Source of the DNA: an uncultured Burkholderiales bacterium
GTDB lineage: Bacteria > Pseudomonadota > Gammaproteobacteria > Burkholderiales > Burkholderiaceae_C
Length of the DNA: 6,792 nucleotides
Direction: 5' to 3'
Assembly: GCA_903953985.1 (NCBI GenBank)
Contig: CAJBLW010000140.1
Coordinates: 1-6,792 of the forward strand
A program made the translations under genes and the position numbers. This document shows, in pieces, positions 1-5,471 of the stretch. Numbering within the stretch: the first letter of the stretch is position 1; every line of letters starts with the position of its first letter. The notes under the pieces were generated by a model. That model searched no databases. It was not told the origin of the DNA and saw only the letters and a list, made by a program, of their open reading frames with translations.

Positions 1-52
1 CAGCGTCTCACCGTTATTTCTTTAACTATGAAACAAAATTACGACCATGCAG

Positions 53-208
53 CTAGGCCTTACGCCATAGAAAGAACCGCGCTGCAGTGATGCCGAATTG
101 CCTGGCAAAGATCGAGACAAAGTTGCCAAGCTCGTTGGTTTGTTTGACGATTTCGAGCTTTTCTCGGCGACCCAACTCGCAAACGGTGATGGCACAGCGG
201 CTCAAATG
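53..208 (-). pseudogene. Degraded IS transposase OrfA (helix-turn-helix) fragment
   Basis: Reading the minus strand from about 208 down to a TAG at 53-55 gives a short open stretch that resembles the N-terminal helix-turn-helix of insertion-sequence OrfA proteins (IS66 TnpA / IS3 OrfA, HTH_Tnp_1 type). The visible pattern is REKLEIVKQ, then a glycine turn and FVSIFARQFGI, then FFLWRK. This matches the usual order E-K-x-x-I-V, V-S-x-x-A-R-x-x-G-I, F-x-W-R-K. The frame is closed by a stop upstream (about 219-221) and has no obvious start codon. The rest of an OrfA, and OrfB/OrfC, are absent on this side of the window edge. I infer a dead relic, not an active element. No terminal inverted repeats were identified. 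The family assignment is from memory of the motif and is moderate. Confidence 0.5.
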
Positions 209-287
209 GTTCGATGACTACAATTTTTACTGGCTAAAGCATCCGGATGATGTCTGGCTAAGGCGACAAGGCAAACACAATAATCCG

Positions 288-782
288 TCACATCACCTGC
301 CAGAATCGGAACACTGAGTGGTCGGCTTGTCGGCTGGCTGTACCTACGAACACGGTGCGATTCATCCAATCGTGCTTGCCCACGGGCGCCTCGAAGAACG
401 GCGCAAGACGCATGTAGTACTCGCTGGTGTCCACCGGATCTAGCCTCTCCATGCGGGCCGTTACCTCGGGTGTAGCGAAGCGGAAGCCGCGGTTTTTCAC
501 AAGAATAAGTGTGCCGTCGTCTGCCTGCAGCATGTAGTTGGCGGTGAATTCCACTGCCCCGTTGGGCCAGTACATAGGGTAGTCGCCGCCGCTGTCCGGC
601 ACCACCGTACCGTTGAGCTTGGGGCCCGTCACCTCGCCGCCCACGACGCCGGTGTATCCGCGGATAGAACCGTTGGGTAGCGTGCCCATCTTCACGCGCT
701 TCGAGAATCTCACCCGTAAGGCGAAGGCAAACTCTAGCTGGGGCGCAGGAATAATCTCAGGGTTGAAGTCGGAAGGGTTCAA
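288..782 (-). CDS. DUF3237 domain-containing protein
   Basis: A 164-residue protein that fits DUF3237 (a small beta-barrel-like family of unknown biochemical role) over nearly its whole length. Family hallmarks visible are PAPQLEFAFALRV (13-25), GGEVTGPKLNGTVVPDSGGDY (48-68, split by G/P turns), ADDGTLILVKNRG (87-99), EYYMRLAPFFE (121-131) and WMNRTVFVG (139-147). Length is normal for the family. No signal peptide or membrane segment is seen, so it is probably cytosolic. No ATG lies between the upstream TAG (792-794) and the domain. The best start is TTG at 780-782, preceded by AGGA about 7 bases upstream. The same frame is open beyond that TAG up to an ATG at 885-887, so an amber-interrupted longer form cannot be excluded. 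It is transcribed divergently from the hydratase/receptor operon. DUF3237 genes often accompany catabolic genes in Burkholderiales; the function here is unknown. Confidence 0.85.
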   Translation of the reverse strand: MNPSDFNPEIIPAPQLEFAFALRVRFSKRVKMGTLPNGSIRGYTGVVGGEVTGPKLNGTVVPDSGGDYPMYWPNGAVEFTANYMLQADDGTLILVKNRGFRFATPEVTARMERLDPVDTSEYYMRLAPFFEAPVGKHDWMNRTVFVGTASRQADHSVFRFWQVM

Positions 783-1117
783 GGCAAAGTCCTAAGTTGG
801 ATCTGGATCCTCGGTGAGCTCTGGCACCAAGTCATCACTGGTTAAATTGCACGCAGGCGCCCTCTTCAGGCTCGGAGCAGGCGGCATGTAACTAAGATAT
901 CAGCCGACCTCGCGCTCGCCTGTCCTACCCAGCTACGACATTGAGCTTGTCGTACATGGATAGGACGCTGCTGGTTGACAGCCGGGAATATATTAAACAG
1001 CATGCGCATCAGGAAACTTCGCACCATGATTACTCGCGGCCACGTGATCGCTGCTTTCACGGCCGCAGCGCTGGGCACGCCGCGCCCTCACATACAGCAT
1101 TGCAGCATCTTGGTGGA
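783..1117. other. Divergent intergenic region without an intact gene
   Basis: About 335 bases separate the DUF3237 start from the hydratase start. It contains an open but stop-interrupted upward extension of the DUF3237 frame (783-887), a large imperfect palindrome (922-966) and a short signal-peptide-like ORF (1026-1121). A TTGACA occurs at 975-980, but no acceptable -10 box lies 16-18 bases after it (the AT-rich TATATTAA at 989-996 is too close). I could not define promoters for either flanking gene. Several weak overlapping ORFs on both strands show no recognisable protein. Confidence 0.6.
922..966. promoter_or_regulatory. 45-bp imperfect palindrome, possible operator
   Basis: The arms are GTCCTA-c-CCA-gc-TACGACA on the left and TGTCGTA-ca-TGG-a-TAGGAC on the right, around a 7-base centre (941-947). 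Sixteen base pairs match, with one single and one double mismatch. It lies in the spacer between divergently oriented genes. The right arm contains TTGTCGTACAT, close to the TNGTNNNACNA pattern described for FadR/FCD-type GntR regulators. Operator function is inference. A cruciform, a transcript hairpin or a relic of a mobile-element end are alternatives. No regulator gene lies in the window. Confidence 0.4.
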
Positions 1118-1121
1118 ATGA
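1026..1121 (+). pseudogene. Possible 5' remnant of a Bug-type receptor gene (signal peptide only)
   Basis: A 31-codon ORF starts at ATG 1026 with an AGGAAA ribosome-site-like sequence 9 bases upstream. It begins MITRGHVIAAFTAAALGTP, which looks like the positively charged, hydrophobic, alanine-rich leader of Bug/TctC receptors or of a Tat-like signal peptide. After residue 19 the resemblance stops and the frame ends at TGA 1119-1121. That stop overlaps ATG 1118-1120 of the hydratase frame. I infer the leader of a receptor gene whose body was lost when the hydratase came to lie behind it. It could also be a leader peptide coupled to the hydratase, or a chance ORF. Confidence 0.35.
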
Positions 1122-1123
1122 CG

Positions 1124-1927
1124 ATGAGCCAAATTCATTTTTTCATCGAGGCTGGTGTGGCGCAAATCAGTATGGACGCGCCGCCCTTGAACTTGCTCAA
1201 CCGCCCAATGGTCACGCGGCTCGGCGAGCTCCTTGCGGCATGTGAGGCAGACGACACAGTACGTGCCATCGTAGTGCGGGGTGCCGGAGGGCGCGCCTTC
1301 AGCGCAGGCTCAGACCTGTCCGAACTGCGGGGGCTGATTGCGCAAGGGCCCCAAGCCCTGGCGGCGAAGTTCACGCAGGACGAATCCGTCTTTGGCGCGC
1401 TGGCGCATTTCCCCAAGCCCACAGTGGCCGCTATCGAGGGCGCGGCCCTGGGCGGCGGGTTGGAACTGGCGGTGTGCTGCGACTTGGTTGTGGCTTCGCG
1501 CAGCGCCAAGCTGGGCTTGCCAGAGATCCGCCTGGGTGTCTTCCCCAGCAGCGGTGGCACCGTGCGCGTGACCCGCCGCATCGGCCCTGGCCGTGCACGG
1601 TACATGATGCTTCTGGGCGATTCGATCGACGCGGCCACCGCGCACGCCTGGGGGCTGGTCGATGAACTGTGCGATGAGGGCAGCGCCCTGGTCGAAGCCA
1701 CCCGCCTGGCAACTCGCCTGGCTGCAGGTCCGGCGTTGGCGCAGCAAGGCTGCAAGGCCGCACTCGATGCGGCGCAGGATCAGGACGAGACCTCCGCAAT
1801 AGCCGTTGCCAATGAATGGGCTGTAGCCCTGGGCTTTTCCGCCGACCTGGCCGAAGGCCTGCGCGCTTTCGATGAGAAACGCAAACCCGTGTTCGGCAAC
1901 GACCGAATCCGCACCTCCACACCCTAG
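1124..1927 (+). CDS. Enoyl-CoA hydratase/isomerase (crotonase) family protein
   Basis: A 267-residue single-domain crotonase of ordinary length. The crotonase family acts on acyl-CoA thioesters in the cytoplasm, usually hydrating a trans-2-enoyl-CoA. Visible motifs are FSAGSDL (59-65), supplying one oxyanion-hole amide, and IEGAALGGGLELAVCCD (104-120), supplying the other. GLPEIRLGVFPSSGGT lies at 131-146, and the C-terminal helix ends EKRKPVF. Glu114 (in GGGLE) and Glu134 (in LPE) are 20 residues apart, matching the two catalytic glutamates of rat mitochondrial hydratase, so hydratase chemistry is plausible. The substrate cannot be read from sequence. The start at ATG 1124 is preferred because GGTGGA (1112-1117) sits 6 bases upstream. 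ATG 1118 is a two-residue-longer alternative overlapping the stop of the small upstream ORF. The open frame back to TTG 941 shows no family similarity. The receptor gene follows 9 bases downstream, indicating co-transcription. Confidence 0.92.
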   Translation: MSQIHFFIEAGVAQISMDAPPLNLLNRPMVTRLGELLAACEADDTVRAIVVRGAGGRAFSAGSDLSELRGLIAQGPQALAAKFTQDESVFGALAHFPKPTVAAIEGAALGGGLELAVCCDLVVASRSAKLGLPEIRLGVFPSSGGTVRVTRRIGPGRARYMMLLGDSIDAATAHAWGLVDELCDEGSALVEATRLATRLAAGPALAQQGCKAALDAAQDQDETSAIAVANEWAVALGFSADLAEGLRAFDEKRKPVFGNDRIRTSTP

Positions 1928-1936
1928 GAGTTCGAC

Positions 1937-2905
1937 ATGAATCAAGTGCTTGCGGTTGTTCTTGCGTTGGCCGGGTTCGCGGGCGTTTGCACCGCGCAGA
2001 CCACCGACTCCTTCCCGAGCCGACCCATTCGGATCGTGGTCGGTTTCCCGCCAGGCGGGGGCGCCGACAGCATCGCCCGCCTGATGGCCGATCACATGGG
2101 CAAGACCCTCAAGCAGCCCGTGCTGGTGGAGAACCGGCCTGGCGCCAACACCACCCTGGCGCCGACGGCCGTCGCCGCTGCGGCACCCGACGGCTATACC
2201 CTCCTGCTCGGACCGGACGCCGTGTTCGGCGCCGACAAGGTGATGGCCCCCGCAACGGTGAAGTACGACGAGACCAACTTCACCCCGATCAACCGCATCG
2301 CCAGCACCTACTTCGTGATGGCCGCCAACAAGGATTCGGGCATCAAGCGCCTGGCCGATTTGGCGGCCAAGGCTAAGGAATCGGCCAAGCCCTTGTTCAT
2401 CGCCTCGCCAGGAGGCGCGTACCTGCAGATCATCGTCGCCGATCTCAAGCGGCTCTCGGGATTGAACCTCGAGGAAGTGCCCTACAAGGGCGGTGCGCCG
2501 GCGGCCATGGCGGTCATGAGCGGTGAAGCCGCGCTCACCTTCATGGGGCCGGGCGCCCTGCTGCCCCTGATGAAGGACGGCAAGATCAATGCGGTAGCGA
2601 TCACCAACGAGCGCCGGACGTCGCTCACAGCCGGTGTACCCACCTTGGCTGAAGAGGGCCTGGAGGGCTTCAAACTGAATTTCTGGTATGGGTTGATCGG
2701 CCCGGCGGGCATGCCCGCGGACGTGGTGCGCAAGCTCTTTGATGCCAGCGCCGTAGCACTGGCGGATCCTGCGGTGCGGGAAAAACTGGCCTCGCTCGGT
2801 TTCGAGCCCGCGCCGGCGCGCTCCTCCGAGGAGTTTCGCGCATCGGCGCGGCAGGACGGTGCCCTGCTCAAGACGCGGGTACAGGCACTGCCTGCGGCGC
2901 GTTGA
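1937..2905 (+). CDS. Bug-family (TctC) tripartite tricarboxylate transporter substrate-binding protein
   Basis: A 322-residue periplasmic receptor of normal Bug length. It starts with a hydrophobic leader (residues 1-20) that ends CTA|QTT, a likely signal peptidase I site. The n-region unusually lacks Lys or Arg, but an in-frame stop (1925-1927) rules out an earlier start. Family motifs in order are FPSRPIRIVVGFPPGGGAD (26-44), VENRPGA (64-70), PDGYTLLLG (84-92), VPYKGGAPA (181-189), VPTLAEEG (234-241) and GLIGPAGMP (252-260). Bug proteins bind small carboxylates in a two-lobed cleft. Many, as here, have no TctA/TctB membrane genes beside them and probably share transporters encoded elsewhere. 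AGGAG (1926-1930), 6 bases before ATG and overlapping the hydratase stop, shows tight operon structure. Together with the hydratase it suggests uptake and CoA-dependent breakdown of an organic acid; the ligand is unknown. Confidence 0.93.
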   Translation: MNQVLAVVLALAGFAGVCTAQTTDSFPSRPIRIVVGFPPGGGADSIARLMADHMGKTLKQPVLVENRPGANTTLAPTAVAAAAPDGYTLLLGPDAVFGADKVMAPATVKYDETNFTPINRIASTYFVMAANKDSGIKRLADLAAKAKESAKPLFIASPGGAYLQIIVADLKRLSGLNLEEVPYKGGAPAAMAVMSGEAALTFMGPGALLPLMKDGKINAVAITNERRTSLTAGVPTLAEEGLEGFKLNFWYGLIGPAGMPADVVRKLFDASAVALADPAVREKLASLGFEPAPARSSEEFRASARQDGALLKTRVQALPAAR

Positions 2906-2937
2906 CCTGGTCCCACATCGGATACTGAACATGAAAA

Positions 2938-3021
2938 CCGCCGCCGAGACTTGTGGTTTGGCGGCTTGATCTGAGCAAAACCAGCGGGGTCAATACCCGA
3001 GCAAAAAAGCGATCAAGCCGC
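2938..3021. repeat. Nested inverted repeats downstream of the receptor gene
   Basis: GCGGCTTGATC (2961-2971) is repeated exactly as its reverse complement GATCAAGCCGC (3011-3021), leaving 39 bases between. Almost concentric within it is GGGT-CAAT-ACCC (2987-2998). A second small pair, GCCGCC (2940-2945) with GGCGGC (2960-2965), overlaps the left arm and could compete with it. No run of T follows any of these hairpins on the plus strand, so a simple intrinsic terminator is not supported. A mobile-element end, a transcript-stabilising structure or a protein-binding site are possible. I cannot choose between them. Confidence 0.5.
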
Positions 3022-3071
3022 TCCAGACCGGCAGGTAGCTATATCAGGGGCTTACATCTCAGTGAGCAAAA
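2973..3071. repeat. Three direct copies of GAGCAAAA
   Basis: The octamer GAGCAAAA occurs at 2973-2980, 2999-3006 and 3064-3071, all in the same orientation within 99 bases of non-coding DNA. The spacing is uneven (26 and 65 bases from start to start). The first two copies lie inside the loop of the longer inverted repeat. An 8-mer three times in this distance is more than expected by chance, but no function is known to me. Confidence 0.45.
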
Positions 3072-3077
3072 TCCTGG

Positions 3078-3100
3078 CGAACAGTCCCGTTCGGGTTTTT
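3078..3100 (+). terminator. Weak intrinsic terminator candidate
   Basis: CGAAC (3078-3082) pairs with GTTCG (3089-3093) around a six-base loop, followed after GG by TTTTT (3096-3100). The five-pair stem is short and the T-run begins two bases late, so this is a weak candidate. It is the only plus-strand terminator-like structure between the receptor stop and the oppositely oriented tRNA gene. It could end the hydratase/receptor transcript about 170 bases after the stop codon. Confidence 0.35.
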
Positions 3101-3131
3101 GTCATTCGGCCCCAGCTTGTCGAGTCTTAGG

Positions 3132-3207
3132 TGGTGCGGCTGGCGGGGATCGAACCCACGACCCTTGGCTTCGGAGGCCAATACTCTATCCACTGAGCTA
3201 CAGCCGC
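3132..3207 (-). tRNA. tRNA-Arg (anticodon CCG)
   Basis: A complete 76-base cloverleaf on the minus strand with encoded CCA. The acceptor stem is GCGGCTG/CAGCCGC (3201-3207 with 3136-3142), with discriminator A at 3135 and CCA at 3134-3132. The D arm is GCTC/GAGT. The anticodon stem TTGGC/GCCAA encloses the loop CTCCGAA, and the anticodon CCG falls exactly at tRNA positions 34-36 (3174-3172), reading CGG codons. The T arm is GTGGG-TTCGATC-CCCGC. All stems pair with only wobble exceptions. The gene stands alone, divergent from the cytochrome gene. Its 3' end faces the GC-richer accessory block, as in tRNA genes used as integration targets, though no integrase or repeated 3' end is seen here. 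Confidence 0.97.
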
Positions 3208-3221
3208 ACTTCAATGTTTGG

Positions 3222-3227
3222 ATTATG
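3222..3227 (-). promoter_or_regulatory. -10 box candidate of the tRNA-Arg gene
   Basis: On the minus strand CATAAT (reverse of ATTATG) ends 14 bases before the first base of the mature tRNA, a fitting distance for a short 5' leader. No good -35 hexamer lies 16-18 bases upstream (GGTGAT at 3250-3245 is the one at 17), so the call rests on the -10 box and position. Confidence 0.4.
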
Positions 3228-3281
3228 TCACGCCCGCACTCAAGATCACCTGATTTGAAAGTTCGATGAAGGGTGCAACGC

Positions 3282-3287
3282 TATAAT
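3282..3287 (+). promoter_or_regulatory. Consensus -10 box for the cytochrome c gene
   Basis: A perfect TATAAT lies about 60 bases ahead of the cytochrome start codon. The nearest -35-like hexamer, TTGAAA (3255-3260), is 21 bases away, which is too far, and the sequence at 17 bases (AAGTTC) is poor. Transcription would start near 3294, leaving a leader of about 54 bases. Confidence 0.55.
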
Positions 3288-3347
3288 CCGAGGTTGATTT
3301 TTGACCTACACATTGGCCCTTGTGGTCACGCCCCAATAGAGGATCTC

Positions 3348-3863
3348 ATGAGCGACAACAGCCACGAACAGCACGAAGCCCACACGGGTCCCGTCAAAAC
3401 CCCTAAGCAGATGCTTTTGCTGAGTTTCGCCTCTTTCGTTATCCCCGTGTTCATCATCATTGGCTTGGTGTATTACGTGACTTCGGCCAACAAGCCTGCT
3501 GCAGGTGCGGTCAATACCGAAAAAGCCACGGCCATGCGTATCCAGAAGGTGGGCGTTGTTGAAGTGCGTGATGCCAATCGCCCCCTCAAACCTGGTGCTG
3601 ACGTTTACAAAGCGCAGTGTGCTGCATGCCATGACGCCGGTGCTGCTGGCGCACCGAAGTTTGCAGATGCCGGTGCATGGCGTGCACGTTTGGGCCAAGG
3701 CCTTGAGGGCTTGGTGAACTCCGCCCTCAAGGGCAAGGGCGCCATGGGAGCGCAGGGTGGTGGTGATTTCAACGATACCGAAATTGCACGTGCTGTGGTG
3801 CACTTGGCCAATGCAGGCGGTGCCAAGTTCGACGAGCCCAAAGCCCCGGAAGCGGCCAAATAA
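3348..3863 (+). CDS. Membrane-anchored c5-type cytochrome c (monohaem)
   Basis: A 171-residue protein. Residues 1-21 are a hydrophilic, cytoplasmic N-terminus (MSDNSHEQHEAHTG). Residues 22-46 form one transmembrane segment rich in L, I, V, F and Y that anchors the protein in the inner membrane. Residues 78-165 are a periplasmic cytochrome c domain with one haem site, CAACH (Cys91, Cys94, axial His95). Met133 in GAMGAQGG, followed by the closing helix around TEIARAVVHLANAGG, is the likely sixth ligand. This arrangement fits the cytochrome c5 family (class I, COG3245-like), which passes electrons to terminal oxidases. The start at ATG 3348 is chosen over the open frame back to GTG 3273. AGAGGA (3338-3343) lies 4 bases upstream, the extension overlaps the TATAAT, and it adds only non-family sequence. 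It is convergent with the minus-strand operon and shares its terminator. Confidence 0.93.
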   Translation: MSDNSHEQHEAHTGPVKTPKQMLLLSFASFVIPVFIIIGLVYYVTSANKPAAGAVNTEKATAMRIQKVGVVEVRDANRPLKPGADVYKAQCAACHDAGAAGAPKFADAGAWRARLGQGLEGLVNSALKGKGAMGAQGGGDFNDTEIARAVVHLANAGGAKFDEPKAPEAAK

Positions 3864-3880
3864 ATTGGCCACTTTTTCAT

Positions 3881-3908
3881 AAAACCGACGTGCACCGTCG
3901 GTTTTTTT
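3881..3908. terminator. Strong intrinsic terminator, probably bidirectional
   Basis: AAAACCGACG (3881-3890) and CGTCGGTTTT (3896-3905) form a ten-pair stem with a five-base loop. The T-run extends to 3908. It begins 18 bases after the cytochrome stop. The T-run overlaps the stop codon of the convergent gene (3907-3909). On the opposite strand the A-run provides four T residues, so it can also end minus-strand transcription, although for that strand the U-tract is short. Confidence 0.88.
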
Positions 3909-4458
3909 ATGCCTGTTTTTGTCCAGCTTTCAGCTTGAGTGGGCTCAGTTCATACGCATATCGGCCAGGCAAATCCTTTGCTAAAGCATCCTCCAAAGTC
4001 CATCGCCCCATCTCTATAGCTTGCGCTGCACTTGCCACATCCAGTGTGTGCACCAGACCCAAACCCAGCGTGGTGTCCAAGTAGACCAGGCCGTTTTCGT
4101 CTACCAGAATTTTGTGAACCTCTGCCGTAACCCCGGTGTGCGCCATCACGGTAAAGTCATTTTCAATGCGCCAAATGTAGGGCGTTATCTCGAGTTCGAT
4201 GTAAACCCTTTGCGGACCGTTCTGGAAATACCATTGCCCTTTCGCATCGAACTCATAGTTGCGTTGGATGAAGTCGATCAGTTTTTCATGTCTCAACAAC
4301 GAGCCTTTGACGCCAGGCTGACCACTTTGGAAAGCGCCCAGTGCCTGCACCCGGTCATCGCGCATCCACCATTGCCCTCTGCTGTCCAGACCCAGCCAAC
4401 CATAACAATCCGGGACATCGGGCCATTTGACCATGGCTTGCCGAACAATGTCATCCAT
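3907..4458 (-). CDS. Conserved hypothetical protein, 183 residues
   Basis: I recognise the sequence type (MDDIVRQAMVKWPDVPDCYGWLGLD at the N-terminus) as a conserved Burkholderiales protein of unknown function. Related genomes may label it DUF2946, but I am not certain of that. Visible features are a tryptophan-rich opening (Trp12, Trp21, Trp30, Trp31), an aromatic and acidic middle with YFQNGPQRVYIELE (77-90), and a C-terminal half containing VYLDTTLGLGLVH (125-137). No signal peptide, membrane segment or metal-binding motif is seen, so a soluble cytosolic protein is likely. The start ATG (4456-4458) has GGAGG about 6 bases upstream. It overlaps the stop of the hydrolase gene by 8 bases, which indicates translational coupling and membership in the same operon. 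Its stop TAA falls inside the T-run of the shared terminator. Confidence 0.82.
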   Translation of the reverse strand: MDDIVRQAMVKWPDVPDCYGWLGLDSRGQWWMRDDRVQALGAFQSGQPGVKGSLLRHEKLIDFIQRNYEFDAKGQWYFQNGPQRVYIELEITPYIWRIENDFTVMAHTGVTAEVHKILVDENGLVYLDTTLGLGLVHTLDVASAAQAIEMGRWTLEDALAKDLPGRYAYELSPLKLKAGQKQA

Positions 4459-5464
4459 GTCTTGCCTCCCTTGTCTTTGTGCCCTGTCCTGCGGCCTGCA
4501 ACAACCATCCGCCGACCGCTTCAGGGACTGACCTTACATGACCAGGCCAAATCCCTTTTGCGAAACCAACATGTCCGCCTTGCTCGGGTTGCCAGAGGGT
4601 CACGCTGTTTGATACATCGCATTTATCAGGAAGACTGTTGGCGGGTACAAAAGGATCATTCAAGGCATTGAGCGCGAGTGCGGGCAATCGAATGTCGCGC
4701 ATCAGGGGCTTGGCTGACGCATTTGTCCAGTAATCGTCTGTTCCCTTGAAGCCATGCAAAGGGGCGGTGAAGACGTTATCAAATGCATAGAGATCTTTGG
4801 CTGCCATCAAGGCCGCCTTGTCAAACAGGCCCGGATGTTGCGCCCATTTGGCCAGGGCTTTGGGTTTCATGCTGCGTAAAAACATGGGCGTGTAGATCTG
4901 CCGGTTCAGCCCCCGACCTATGGCGAGTCCACTTTGCATCAGGTCAAGTGGCGCGCAGATGGCGGCTATGGCATCAGCTTTGAGCGCAGCTTGATGACCC
5001 TGCAACGCGGCCCAACGCATCAATGCATTACCACCCAAAGAAACACCAACGGCCAGCAATTTTTGACCTCCAGCGGCTTGGTGTTCGCTGCGAAGTCGCT
5101 CCAACACCCAATTGATTTCTGCATGATCCCCTGAATGGTAGGCGCGTGGTGCGAGGTTCAGCTGGCCACTGCAGCCCCTGAAATGGGGGACGGCAAAATT
5201 CATGTCTTGCGCGTCAGCCCAACCGGCAAATGCCTGTGCATAGTGGCTCATCGACGAGCCTTCCAAACCATGAAAAAGAACAATCAAAGGCCGATCTGCT
5301 CGAGTGGCCGTCTGTTTGTCGATGTCCAGAAAATCAGCATCGGGTGTTGTCCAGCGTTCTCTGATCATGGGTTGGACAGGCCCCGATCGTCTGCGCGCGT
5401 AAAGTGCAGGCCAAATCGTCTGGGCGTGTCCACCGGGTAGCCAGGCGGGTGCTTGGTATTGCAT
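4451..5464 (-). CDS. YheT-family alpha/beta hydrolase
   Basis: A 337-residue cytosolic alpha/beta hydrolase of the YheT/COG0429 group. The group signature opens the protein: APAWLPGGHAQTIWPAL (5-21). It continues with VLFHGLEGSSMSHYA (62-76, oxyanion loop) and PHFRGCSGQLNLAPRAYHSG (93-112). The nucleophile elbow is GVSLGG (Ser142), followed by LNALNDPFVP (Asp270) and QGGHVGF (His298). All three triad residues expected for an active serine hydrolase are present. Natural substrates of this family are largely unknown; esterase-like activity is inferred. Start ATG 5462-5464 is chosen because the family signature begins there. The open frame up to 5581 overlaps the previous gene antisense to nothing useful and lacks similarity. 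The gene begins 7 bases after the NTF2-like gene's stop and overlaps the next gene by 8 bases. The ribosome site is weak, so coupling to the upstream gene is likely. Confidence 0.93.
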   Translation of the reverse strand: MQYQAPAWLPGGHAQTIWPALYARRRSGPVQPMIRERWTTPDADFLDIDKQTATRADRPLIVLFHGLEGSSMSHYAQAFAGWADAQDMNFAVPHFRGCSGQLNLAPRAYHSGDHAEINWVLERLRSEHQAAGGQKLLAVGVSLGGNALMRWAALQGHQAALKADAIAAICAPLDLMQSGLAIGRGLNRQIYTPMFLRSMKPKALAKWAQHPGLFDKAALMAAKDLYAFDNVFTAPLHGFKGTDDYWTNASAKPLMRDIRLPALALNALNDPFVPANSLPDKCDVSNSVTLWQPEQGGHVGFAKGIWPGHVRSVPEAVGGWLLQAAGQGTKTREARHG

Positions 5465-5471
5465 GCGCTTT

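Noticed and set aside
71..217. Plus-strand frame ending at TGA 215-217 that looks protein-like
   Set aside because: Its codons are exact complements of the transposase-like minus frame, so its apparent protein character is a reflection. It also has no start codon.
975..996. TTGACA with nearby TATATTAA as a promoter
   Set aside because: The spacing is only 8-10 bases. At 16-18 bases there is no -10-like hexamer, so it was not annotated as a promoter.
941..1123. N-terminal extension of the hydratase from a TTG start
   Set aside because: The added 61 residues have no crotonase similarity and contain the palindrome and the small ORF region. ATG 1124 has a good ribosome site and gives the family length.
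1310..2932. 540-codon open frame on the minus strand across the hydratase and receptor genes
   Set aside because: It is antisense to two clear protein families. Its sequence is rich in G, R, H and Q with no motif, typical of the complementary frame of GC-rich genes.
2938..3100. Integron attC site or CRISPR repeats
   Set aside because: The conserved attC core pair (GTTRRRY with its complement) is not present. The direct repeats are only 8 bases with irregular spacing and no spacer structure.
3273..3347. GTG start extending the cytochrome protein by 25 residues
   Set aside because: It would overlap the consensus TATAAT at 3282-3287. ATG 3348 has an AGAGGA ribosome site and gives a normal anchored cytochrome.
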